NCBI GenBank assembly: GCA_004556925.1
Contig: SFFI01000006.1
Location: 70,990-134,989 of the forward strand
Direction: 5' to 3'
Length of the DNA: 64,000 nucleotides
From: Clostridiales bacterium
GTDB taxonomy: Bacteria > Bacillota > Clostridia > Saccharofermentanales > DTU023
Shown: in pieces, positions 33,405 through 41,043 of the stretch
How the letters are laid out: each line of letters opens with the position of its first letter
Numbering within the stretch: the first letter of the stretch is position 1
Made by a program: the position numbers and the translations under genes
The notes under the pieces: generated by a model
The model's input: the letters and a program-made list of their open reading frames with translations, nothing else
Database searches by the model: none
What the model was told of the DNA's origin: nothing

Positions 33405-34547
33405 CTATTGGTCTTGCCTGCCTTGGTCAGCCTGGGCAGGGCCTGAGGGAAAGAGGTTTTCCTGGCTGTGTGGATCAAAGGCCAAGGCTTTGACCAGGTC
33501 TAAGCAGAGGCCAATCTCTTGGCCTCTGACCAGGTCGTAGTTGACGGGTGTGAGGACAGTAAGCCGAGATTTGGCGTTTTCGGTATAGAGGATCATCTTG
33601 CCGCCCAGGAGTTCACGACCGACAATTTTCACCCGCATATCCGCGTCACTATCGGCAGGTACAGTAGAGATGGCTCCTGGCCGTACGCCCAAAATGAAAG
33701 AGCTACGGTCAAAGCCGCGCCTCGCCAGGCGCTCACCCTGCTGGTCAGAAAGGTGGAGTAGGGCATTGCCGGAAATGAGCTGGTAGCCACTGGGCCGCTT
33801 GACCATCTCAACCTCTAAAAAATTAATGGCGGGGCTGCCGATAAAGGAGGCGGTAAACATATTGGCAGGATTTTGGTAAAGCCAGGCGGGACTAGCGACC
33901 TGCTGGACCTTGCCCTGATTCATGACCACAATTTTGTTTCCCAGGGTCATAGCCTCCACCTGGTCGTGGGTCACATAGACCACGGTCGTTTGGAGACTTT
34001 TATGCAGGCGGGCGATGACCATACGCATCTGGTCGCGCAGCTTGGCATCTAAGTTAGAGAGAGGCTCATCCATGAGGAAAAGCTGGGGCTTGCGGACAAT
34101 GGCACTGCCAATGGCCACTCTTTGCTTTTGCCCGCCCGAAAGCTGGGAGGGATACCGCGTCAAGAGGTCTGAAAGTTCCAGGAGGTCGGCGGCCTGGCGG
34201 ACCTTGCGGTCTAAGTCGGCCTTTTTTTCCTTGCGGATGCGCAGAGAAAAGGCCATGTTTTCATAAACCGTGAGGTGGGGGTAGAGTGCATAGTTCTGAA
34301 AGACCATGGCAAAGCCGCGCTGCTGGGGGCTAAGATGGTTATAAAGTTGATCTTGAAAATAAAACGCGCCGTCTGTAATCTCTTCCAGACCCGCCAACAT
34401 GCGGAGGGTTGTTGATTTACCGCAGCCCGAGGGTCCGACCAAGACCACAAAATCGCCCTGGTCGATCTGCAGATTGAGCTGGTTAACGGCTTTGTCTGTA
34501 TGCTTATCGTAGATCTTGACCAGGTTCTTTAACTCGATAAAGGGCAT
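33405..34547 (-). CDS. ugpC: UgpC-type ABC ATPase
   Basis: The 380-residue ATPase has Walker A GPSGCGKSTT (about 37-46), signature LSGGQKQR, Walker B FLMDEPLSNLD, H-loop YVTHDQ, and a MalK-type regulatory domain with LGVRPGAIS. Length is as usual for UgpC/MsmX. It is the first gene of the operon ugpC-ugpA-ugpE-ugpB-ATPase2. Its ribosome binding site (TTGGAG) lies in the first copy of a 19-bp tandem repeat. Two ATPases of the same subfamily in one operon is unusual. Confidence 0.92.
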   Translation of the reverse strand: MPFIELKNLVKIYDKHTDKAVNQLNLQIDQGDFVVLVGPSGCGKSTTLRMLAGLEEITDGAFYFQDQLYNHLSPQQRGFAMVFQNYALYPHLTVYENMAFSLRIRKEKKADLDRKVRQAADLLELSDLLTRYPSQLSGGQKQRVAIGSAIVRKPQLFLMDEPLSNLDAKLRDQMRMVIARLHKSLQTTVVYVTHDQVEAMTLGNKIVVMNQGKVQQVASPAWLYQNPANMFTASFIGSPAINFLEVEMVKRPSGYQLISGNALLHLSDQQGERLARRGFDRSSFILGVRPGAISTVPADSDADMRVKIVGRELLGGKMILYTENAKSRLTVLTPVNYDLVRGQEIGLCLDLVKALAFDPHSQENLFPSGPAQADQGRQDQ

Positions 34548-34554
34548 GACTTAT

Positions 34555-34611
34555 CTCCAATAGTGGGTCAAAACTCCAGTAGTGCGTTGAAACTCCAGTA
34601 GTGAGCCGAAA
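34555..34611. repeat. 19-bp tandem repeat containing the ugpC ribosome binding site
   Basis: Three adjacent 19-bp units (CTCCARTAGTGNGNYRAAA on the plus strand) lie directly upstream of ugpC. On the coding strand each contains TGGAG, so the ribosome binding site is effectively triplicated, as in the leader of the response regulator at 2256-2322. Confidence 0.8.
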
Positions 34612-34673
34612 GTCCAACACGACAACTGTAGCAAGCAGAGATTAGGGCCGAGTTTTACCTAGGTAAAAAGGAG

Positions 34674-34709
34674 ATAAGGCCCCTGCCAGGGAGCTGGCAG
34701 GGGCCTTAT
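34674..34709 (-). terminator. Terminator of pyrBI
   Basis: ATAAGGCCCCTGCCAG pairs perfectly with its complement over 16 bp around a GGAG loop. On the minus strand CTCCTTTTTACC follows, giving a U run after the hairpin, 40 bp past the pyrI stop. Confidence 0.88.
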
Positions 34710-34748
34710 GTTAAGTCTTAGTAATTTGAAGGGATTTCTAAAGTGCCT

Positions 34749-35174
34749 CTAGTTCTTGTCCTCGGCCTTGGTGTCGCAGTAGATGCAGCGGTAAATGCCC
34801 TTGTCACGGTCGGTGAGCTGGAAAATCTGGGGGAGTTCCTGCTCAATGGAGGAGATGCAACGGGGGTTCTTGCATTTCAGGACGCCGACCAGCTTTTCGG
34901 GCAGGGCGGGGTGGAACTTCTTGACCCTTTGACCATCCCGGATGACATTCACGGTGATGTGGGGGTCAATATAGCCCAGGAGGTCGTAGTCTAGGTCAAT
35001 GATTTCATTGATTTTGAGGATATCCTTGCGGCCGCGTTTTTCGGATTCCGCATTCTTAATAATGGCCACCTGGCAATCCAGTTGGTCCAGGTCCAGGTAA
35101 TCATAAATTTCCATGGCCTTGCCGGCGGGGATGTGGTCGATAACTAAACCATCATGAATGGAACCAATAATCAT
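34749..35174 (-). CDS. pyrI: Aspartate carbamoyltransferase regulatory subunit
   Basis: The 141-residue protein has the nucleotide-binding domain (ISLPAGKAMEIYDYL-like region: HIPAGKAMEIYDYLDLD) and a C-terminal zinc domain with four cysteines in two pairs (CKNPRCIS and CIYCDTK). It binds ATP/CTP and tunes PyrB activity in a class B ATCase. GGAGGT precedes the ATG, and the start is adjacent to the pyrB stop, so the two are coupled to give balanced subunits. Confidence 0.95.
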   Translation of the reverse strand: MIIGSIHDGLVIDHIPAGKAMEIYDYLDLDQLDCQVAIIKNAESEKRGRKDILKINEIIDLDYDLLGYIDPHITVNVIRDGQRVKKFHPALPEKLVGVLKCKNPRCISSIEQELPQIFQLTDRDKGIYRCIYCDTKAEDKN

Positions 35175-36089
35175 TTAGACCTCCAATAGTTTCATGATCA
35201 GGGCCATACGGATAAATTTACCGTTTTTGACCTGGCGGAAGTAAGCGGCGCGGGGATCCTTATCGACCTCCGTGGAAATTTCATTGACCCGGGGCAGGGG
35301 ATGGAGGATAGAGAGGTCAGGCTTGGCGACTTTTAGTTTGTCGGGGGTCAGGATGTAGTAGTCCTTGAGCCGAATGTAGTCTGCTTCGTTGAAGAAACGT
35401 TCGCGCTGGACCCGGGTCATATAAAGGATATCCAGGTCGGCGATGGCTTCTTCAATGCTGGTGACCTCTTGGTAGGGGATGCCCTGTTTTTCCAGGACCT
35501 CTACCCGGATAGGTTCGGGGATGCGGAGTTCAGGAGGAGAAATGAGGACAAAGCGGACGTTTTGATATCGGCTCATGGCGGAGATAAGGGAGTGGACAGT
35601 GCGGCCAAATTTTAAGTCGCCACAGCAGCCAATGACCAGGTTGTCCAGTCGGCCTCTTTCCCGGGAGATGGTCAGGAGGTCAGTCAAGGTTTGGGTGGGG
35701 TGGTGGTGGCCGCCGTCGCCGGCGTTAATGACGGGGATGTTGACGGCTTGGGAGGCTACAAAGGGGGCGCCTTCCTTGGGGTGGCGCATAGCGATGATAT
35801 CGGCGAAGCACTCCACGGTGCGGGCTGTATCTGCTACGGATTCTCCCTTGGCCGCTGAGCTGGAACTAGCCTCGGAAAAGCCGATGACCGTGCCGCCCAA
35901 GTCCCACATGGCGGACTCAAAGCTCAGCCTGGTCCGGGTAGAGGGCTCATAAAAAAGCGTTGCTAGCTTCTTGTGCAGGCAACGCTCTTGGTAGGCTTGG
36001 GGTCGGGCAATAATATCATTGGCGACATCGATCAGGTGATCAATTTCCGCCGTGGAGAGGTCTTGGATTTGAATTAAGTCTTTTTTCAT
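35175..36089 (-). CDS. pyrB: Aspartate carbamoyltransferase catalytic subunit
   Basis: The 304-residue enzyme joins carbamoyl phosphate and aspartate to carbamoyl aspartate, the committed step of pyrimidine synthesis. Diagnostic segments are the carbamoyl-phosphate loop FYEPSTRTRLSFESA, the 80s loop SSSAAKGES, HHHPTQTLTDLLTI, and the 240s loop (TRVQRERF). AGAGGAGG precedes the start. It is followed without a gap by pyrI. The leader is unusual, with tandem TGCTCTTGCAMRA-type modules; I see no PyrR-type attenuator. Confidence 0.97.
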   Translation of the reverse strand: MKKDLIQIQDLSTAEIDHLIDVANDIIARPQAYQERCLHKKLATLFYEPSTRTRLSFESAMWDLGGTVIGFSEASSSSAAKGESVADTARTVECFADIIAMRHPKEGAPFVASQAVNIPVINAGDGGHHHPTQTLTDLLTISRERGRLDNLVIGCCGDLKFGRTVHSLISAMSRYQNVRFVLISPPELRIPEPIRVEVLEKQGIPYQEVTSIEEAIADLDILYMTRVQRERFFNEADYIRLKDYYILTPDKLKVAKPDLSILHPLPRVNEISTEVDKDPRAAYFRQVKNGKFIRMALIMKLLEV

Positions 36090-36123
36090 ACTACCTCCTC
36101 TGCGTACAAACTCTGCGTACTAA

Positions 36124-36276
36124 TGCTCTTGCAAAATGCCAAGGCGCGATGCTCTTGCACGATGCTCTTGCAAAATGCCAAGGCGCGATACTCTTGTAAA
36201 CATGCCTGGGCACAATGCTCTTGCACGATGCTGTTGCAAAATGCCAAGGCGCAATGCTCTTGCAAAAATGCCTAAA
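36124..36276. repeat. 13/26-bp modular tandem repeat upstream of pyrB
   Basis: Modules beginning TGCTCTTGC start at 36124, 36150, 36163, 36189 (degenerate), 36216, 36229 and 36255. Lengths alternate between 26 bp and 13 bp, so the array is built on a 13-bp step. It lies in the pyrB leader. A frame through it codes for repetitive Arg/Cys peptides and is not believable as a gene. Confidence 0.85.
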
Positions 36277-36416
36277 TTGCTAGTTACTTTAGCAGGGGGT
36301 AGAAGTCTTGTAAAGGCCGACGGGTGTAGAATTTTGCCCCCTGATCTTGCAAATTTTAGCCAGGCTGGAGAATTTTTCCTTTACCCTTCCGCAGGGTCAA
36401 GTGGTAAAATAATCTG

Positions 36417-36435
36417 GATCTGGTATTTCCAGATC
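36417..36435 (-). terminator. Terminator of dinB
   Basis: GATCTGG (36417-36423) pairs with CCAGATC (36429-36435) around a 5-nt loop. On the minus strand CAGATTATTTTACC follows. It is 50 bp past the dinB stop. Confidence 0.6.
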
Positions 36436-36485
36436 GTCTCCAGATCGTTTTCCACTTATTCCCATATATCAAGATGAATGACTGA

Positions 36486-37745
36486 TCAGTTGAAGTTATC
36501 TTCAGTTGGCGGCGTACGCTTGAAGCTGTCTTCAGTTGGTGGTTTACGCTTGCCTTCCACCTTTTGCCGGGCTTCCAACTCTGCGGCAGTCTCTACCAAC
36601 CTGTGGCCAAATTTTTCGCTGATATCAGACAAGGCATTTTGAAGCTTGGCTTGCTTGGCGGCTTGGGCCTGGCTACTGGCGGATAAATCTGCCAGGCTCA
36701 ATTGCTGGTAGGCCTGGTCGGTAAAGTTACTGGCAGCCAAACCGATGAGCCGGATGGGCTGGACGAGGCTGACTTGCTGGAAGAGTGCCTGACCAGTCGC
36801 GAAGAGGTCCGAGGCCTGGTTGGTGGGGGGAATGGTTTTGGACCGGGTGACGGCCTGCATGTTGGCCCAGGTGATTTTTAGGGTGACCGTGCGGGCTAAA
36901 AGGCCTGCGGCTGTTAGCTCTTGAGAGAGGTCACGGGCGTAGAGGCGGACCAGGGAGAGGAGTAAGTCTCGGTCGCGGCTGTCTTCTTGGAGGGTGCGCT
37001 CTTTGCCGAGGGACTTGGCCTCCGATTCAAAGTAGGGGACCACCTGGCGGAGGTCTTGGCCCCGGGCCAGGTCCAGCATTTCCTGGCCCCGGTCTTTGAA
37101 GTGCAGCTTCACCAGACCGGCCTGGGCCAGGAGGTCACGGACCGTGAAAATCCCCAGCTGGCCCAGTTGTTCAGTGGTTACCCGGCCTACCCCGTACAAA
37201 ATAGACACAGGTCGGTCTATGACTAGGTCCAGCCAGGCTTGGGCGTCCTGGATGACAAAGAGCCCATCGGGTTTTTTCTCTTCCGAAGCGACCTTGGCCG
37301 CCGCCTTGGAGTAGGCGAGGCCTAAAGAGCAGGTGAGCCCTAGGGCCTTTTGAGTCCGGTCCTTAATCTCCCGGGCCAGTTCTACCGCTTGGTCCCAGGT
37401 CAGGGCCAGGTCAGTCAGGTCCAGGTAAGCTTCGTCTAGAGAGAGGAATTCTACCCTGTCGGTGTAAGAGCACCAGATCTTGTGGAGGTCTTGGGAAACC
37501 GCATGATAGCGGTCTATGCGGGGTTTAACATAAATAGCTTGGGGGCAGCGCCGGTAGGCCTCGGCAATGGGCATGGCCGACCGGACCCCAAATTTCCGGG
37601 CTTCGTAGGAGGCAGTGGAAACTACGCCCCGCTGGCCTGGCAGGGCACCCACTACCAGAGGTTGGCCGCGGTAGGCAGGGTTGTCCCGTGCCTCGACCGA
37701 GGCGAAAAAGGCGTCCATATCAACATGCAGGATCATCTGGCTCAT
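36486..37745 (-). CDS. dinB: DNA polymerase IV (Y family)
   Basis: The 419-residue translesion polymerase has the catalytic motifs HVDMDAFFASVE and SLDEAYLDLT, a helix-hairpin-helix region (ILYGVGRVTTEQLGQLGI) and a little-finger domain. The C-terminus ends in two copies of a ten-residue unit (KRxPPTEDxF), encoded by an about 30-bp duplication at 36488-36550, outside the conserved fold. TATAAT (37753-37758, minus strand) lies only seven bases ahead of the ATG and no ribosome binding site is visible, so the mRNA may be leaderless. Confidence 0.94.
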   Translation of the reverse strand: MSQMILHVDMDAFFASVEARDNPAYRGQPLVVGALPGQRGVVSTASYEARKFGVRSAMPIAEAYRRCPQAIYVKPRIDRYHAVSQDLHKIWCSYTDRVEFLSLDEAYLDLTDLALTWDQAVELAREIKDRTQKALGLTCSLGLAYSKAAAKVASEEKKPDGLFVIQDAQAWLDLVIDRPVSILYGVGRVTTEQLGQLGIFTVRDLLAQAGLVKLHFKDRGQEMLDLARGQDLRQVVPYFESEAKSLGKERTLQEDSRDRDLLLSLVRLYARDLSQELTAAGLLARTVTLKITWANMQAVTRSKTIPPTNQASDLFATGQALFQQVSLVQPIRLIGLAASNFTDQAYQQLSLADLSASSQAQAAKQAKLQNALSDISEKFGHRLVETAAELEARQKVEGKRKPPTEDSFKRTPPTEDNFN

Positions 37746-37802
37746 CTTTTATATTATATAGAAATTTCCTATATATCATTCTATGGATGTACTCTCGATG
37801 AG

Positions 37803-37881
37803 GGAGATATCTATGAACACGATCTCTATTTTAAGGACGAGATTTCTATGCACGATATCTCTATTTAGGGACGATATCTCC
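37803..37881. repeat. GATATCTC-type short repeat cluster
   Basis: GGAGATATC (37803-37811) and GATATCTCC (37873-37881) form an outer inverted pair. Between them CACGATCTCTATTTTAAGGA-like and CACGATATCTCTATTTAGGG-like segments repeat with a step of about 33 bp. It lies upstream of dinB. Confidence 0.6.
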
Positions 37882-37892
37882 AACTTGCTCAT

Positions 37893-38080
37893 TTTTCTTA
37901 CAAGTTTGCAGCTTTTGTACGCCGAATTCTTCCAAAAGTCAGGTTTTCCCACTTTTTCCCTGCAAAATGGCCCTAAAAGGCCGGATTTTATACAATTATA
38001 CATCTTAGCGTTGGGGCTTATACATTCAGACGCAGAAAAAGCGGTCAGGGAGGTACATTATCTGCAAACTTGTAAGAAAA
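37893..38080. mobile_element. Possible 188-bp MITE-like element with 19-bp terminal inverted repeats
   Basis: TTTTCTTACAAGTTTGCAG (37893-37911) is the exact reverse complement of 38062-38080. The 150 bp between carry no gene. A non-coding segment with perfect long terminal inverted repeats is the shape of a MITE. I see no clear target duplication and no transposase in the window. Confidence 0.4.
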
Positions 38081-38095
38081 TCCGGAAAGTTGAAA

Positions 38096-38563
38096 GTAGA
38101 AATGATATTTCTAATGCATTCACAGGGGTGTTAGGCCGGCCCAGAAAATCGCAAATATGGTGGAATGTTGTATTTGCCCATTTCACAGGGCTTGGGGCCG
38201 GCTCATAAAGTCACAAATGTGGTGGAATATTGTATTTGTCCATTTCACAAGCCTTAGGGCGGGGGCAAAAGCCCGAAAAATATGGTGAAATGTGCTATTG
38301 GCTCAATTCACAATATTTATGCCCAGACCAGATAAGGAAATTATATGGTGAAATAGCATATTGAGTTATTTCACATGAATTCTGCTAGGACCGGATAAGG
38401 CCAATTTATGGTGGAATGTCATAATACTTTATTTCACATGAATTTCGGCCAAATAATTAAGGGCGGAAGGCATGTGAAAAATGACTTCTTCGATTTCCAC
38501 AGCTAATTGGCTGATATCTAAGCATAGAAGTACCTGGGAAAGCTGACTTCTACGCTTTTCACA
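38096..38563. repeat. Palindrome array B: about eight tandem 63-bp units
   Basis: Arms TGGTGRAAT start at 38158, 38220, 38283, 38346 and 38409 with degenerate members at about 38096, 38471 and 38535. Inverted arms ATTTCACA start at 38117 (degenerate), 38180, 38242, 38305, 38368, 38431, about 38493 and 38556. The period is 62-63 bp. Arms within a unit are about 21 bp apart and between units about 42 bp. It fills the divergent gap between dinB and the SDR gene. Confidence 0.88.
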
Positions 38564-38594
38564 AGAACTCATGATGCCTGGCCTGCCGGAAAAA

Positions 38595-38630
38595 GGTTGG
38601 CAAAGTACTGATTTGGCGGATTTGCCAACC
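38595..38630. repeat. Single type C palindrome unit next to array B
   Basis: GGTTGGCAA (38595-38603) and TTGCCAACC (38622-38630) have exactly the geometry of the units at 48116-48469. It directly continues array B, linking the two repeat families. Confidence 0.8.
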
Positions 38631-38737
38631 AAAATTCCCCCACCCACGACCCTATGACCTCCCTAGGTCAGATTATTTGCTAAGATAAGCTGAGTGATGC
38701 GCGTTAGCCAATGTGTTAGCCTGAGGAGGTGTGATGG

Positions 38738-39496
38738 ATGCAGACGTCTAGTATGAGAGAAGAGAGAAGAGTGCTCCTCACCGGGGCCTCCGGGGGGATT
38801 GGGATGGCTACAGCCCGGGTCTTGGCCCGAGAGGGCTACAACCTGATCCTGCATTATTTTGAATCGGGTGACAGCCTGGCGCAAGAGGCGGAGAGCCTGC
38901 AGGAGACCTATGGCATCTATGTCGACACGGTCCAGGCTGATTTTCGCCAGCCCCAGGACCTGATCCGCCTGGTCGAGGAAGTCAACCGCAAGCGCTATGA
39001 GCTGGACGGCTTGATCCATACGGCCGGCATCTCAGAGTGGGGTTTGTTGACCGACCTCAGCCCCGACCAGTGGCAGGACCTCATGAGCATTAACCTCGAT
39101 GCGGTCTATTTATTAGATCAAGCGATTTTACCTTATATGGTCCAGCGCAAGCGGGGGACTATTCTCCATGTCGCTTCTATTTGGGGCCTGCGGGGGGCTT
39201 CCTGCGAGGCCGCCTATGCCGCTTCTAAGGCGGCTGTGGTTAGCCTCACTCAGTCCTTGGCCCGGGAATACGGGCCCTCGGGCATCCGGGTCAATGCAGT
39301 GGCCCCAGGGGTTATCCAGACAGAAATGCTGGCCCGTTTTAGCGAGGAGGATTTGCGCGACCTAGCTGCCCAGACCCCCCTCTACCGGCTCGGCCAGCCG
39401 GAAGAAGTTGCGGAAGCCATTGCTTTCCTCATTTCAGACAAGGCCTCCTTTATTACGGGCCAAACCCTGGTAGTGGATGGGGGCTTTATTGCCTAG
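38738..39496 (+). CDS. Short-chain dehydrogenase, YmfI-like (FabG family)
   Basis: The 252-residue NAD(P)-dependent reductase has TGASGGIG near the N-terminus, the SDR tetrad around VASIWGLRGASCEAAYAASK (Y-x3-K) and C-terminal FITGQTLVVDGG. The SIWG..GASCE block resembles YmfI of Bacillus, which completes the 5-aminopentanol modification of elongation factor P. FabG-like 3-oxoacyl-ACP reductase activity is the alternative. GAGGAGGT precedes the start. No fatty-acid synthesis genes are near, which favours the YmfI reading slightly. Confidence 0.8.
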   Translation: MQTSSMREERRVLLTGASGGIGMATARVLAREGYNLILHYFESGDSLAQEAESLQETYGIYVDTVQADFRQPQDLIRLVEEVNRKRYELDGLIHTAGISEWGLLTDLSPDQWQDLMSINLDAVYLLDQAILPYMVQRKRGTILHVASIWGLRGASCEAAYAASKAAVVSLTQSLAREYGPSGIRVNAVAPGVIQTEMLARFSEEDLRDLAAQTPLYRLGQPEEVAEAIAFLISDKASFITGQTLVVDGGFIA

Positions 39497-39616
39497 CTGC
39501 AGAAGGCCTCTAGCAGGATTAAAGCAAGCACATGCTTATGATAGAGATAGAGCTAGCACCAGCCTCAGGCAGAAGTCGAGCGAACAAGGGCTGATAAGCG
39601 TTGACAAGGGGAAGCC

Positions 39617-40933
39617 ATGGAGATGAGCAAGGGTGCACAATTTATCCTAGACCGTCTCTGGACCCAGGGCGAAGGCTACTTGGTAGGGGGCTGTGTCCGG
39701 GACTTTCTCCTGGGCCAGCCTTGCCATGACGAAGATATCTGCTCCTCCCTCCTACCAGGTGAAATCCAAAGTCTTTTTGCAGACCTGCCCCAGACGGACC
39801 AGGGCCTGAAGCATGGGACGGTGGGCCTGATCCTGGAGGGCCGGCTTTATGAGGTCACGACCTACCGGGAGGACGGTGCCTATAGCGACCACCGCAGGCC
39901 GGACCAGGTGACCTTTACCCGGTCGCTCAAAGAAGACCTGGCTCGCCGGGATTTCACGATCAATGCTATGGCCATGGGGCCGGACGGGGAGATCATTGAC
40001 CCCTTTGGCGGTCAAGCTGACTTGAAGGCAGGCCTGGTGCGGGCGGTGGGGGATCCCTGGAAACGCTTTGAAGAAGATAGCCTCCGCCTCCTGCGGGCCG
40101 TACGTTTTGCCAACCGCCTAGGCTTCCTCCTGGACCCCCAGACCGAGCAGGCCATCCGCGACCAGGCAGGACTCTTGTCTGCAATTTCTGCAGAACGTAT
40201 TGCAGAGGAATTCCTCAAAATTCTCGACGATGACCCGGAGGGAGTGACCTGGCTCCATGACTTGGGCTTGCTCCCATATGCCTATCCGGAGATTGACCTT
40301 TGCTTTAATTGCCCCCAGGAAACCCCCTACCACCTCTACGATGTTGGCCGCCATTCGGTCCAAGCAGCCAAGGCGGGAGAGGGCCGGGTTTTCCGAGTCG
40401 CCGCCCTCCTCCACGATCTGGGCAAGCCTGCCGCCAAGACTTACGATACCAGCGGCCGGGCGCATTTTTATGACCATGCGAAAATCTCCGCAGATCTCGC
40501 TGCCCCCCTGCTCCGCAAGCTCTTTTTGCCCCGGGAGGACCGCCAGCTGATCCTCGCTCTGATCCGCTGGCATGACATGATCTCCAAACGGCCTGCTAAA
40601 CTCGCCCGCCTGGTCCGCGACCTGCCGGACAGCTTCTGGCCCCTCTTCTTTCAACTCAAACGGGCAGACATCGGGGCCCAGTCTGACCTGGACAGGGAGG
40701 CCAAACTCCGCCTGGTGGAGGACCAGGAAGTCATTATTAACCGCCTCTTGGCGGGACCCCACCGGCTACAAGACCTGGCAGTCACAGGCCAGGACCTCCA
40801 AGACCTGGGCTACCAGGGCCCCGCAATCGGGGAAGCCCTGGCAGAAATCCTCTGCTTTGTCATGGAAAAGCCCTCCCGCAATCAGCGGGACTACCTGCTG
40901 GAGAGGGCGGAGAGACTGAGACCGATCTCTTAA
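39617..40933 (+). CDS. cca: CCA tRNA nucleotidyltransferase with HD domain
   Basis: The 438-residue enzyme adds or repairs the 3' CCA end of tRNAs. The class II nucleotidyltransferase core shows LVGGCVRDFLLG, the metal-binding DEDIC and RRDFTINAMA. A PolyA-pol RNA-binding part follows (LRLLRAVRFANRLGF). An HD phosphohydrolase domain is present (VAALLHDLGKPAAK). The start follows AAGGGG. The window's only tRNA gene already encodes CCA, so the enzyme is likely needed for repair. A poly(A) polymerase role cannot be excluded. Confidence 0.93.
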   Translation: MEMSKGAQFILDRLWTQGEGYLVGGCVRDFLLGQPCHDEDICSSLLPGEIQSLFADLPQTDQGLKHGTVGLILEGRLYEVTTYREDGAYSDHRRPDQVTFTRSLKEDLARRDFTINAMAMGPDGEIIDPFGGQADLKAGLVRAVGDPWKRFEEDSLRLLRAVRFANRLGFLLDPQTEQAIRDQAGLLSAISAERIAEEFLKILDDDPEGVTWLHDLGLLPYAYPEIDLCFNCPQETPYHLYDVGRHSVQAAKAGEGRVFRVAALLHDLGKPAAKTYDTSGRAHFYDHAKISADLAAPLLRKLFLPREDRQLILALIRWHDMISKRPAKLARLVRDLPDSFWPLFFQLKRADIGAQSDLDREAKLRLVEDQEVIINRLLAGPHRLQDLAVTGQDLQDLGYQGPAIGEALAEILCFVMEKPSRNQRDYLLERAERLRPIS

Positions 40934-41043
40934 AAGCCTGGCTAATCTTGGTGAAAATACAATTAATCATGGTAGGGATTATTTGATAAACTAAAAGGAC
41001 AAAATGCACCAAAAAATAAATTTACTTATCTAAGAGGGAACAC

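Noticed and set aside
36090..36300. PyrR-dependent attenuator or E. coli-style leader peptide for pyrBI
   Set aside because: No PyrR-binding consensus, no pyrimidine-run leader peptide and no terminator hairpin directly before pyrB.
36136..36477. 113-codon Arg/Cys-rich frame upstream of pyrB
   Set aside because: It is the translation of the 13/26-bp tandem repeat and lacks a ribosome binding site.
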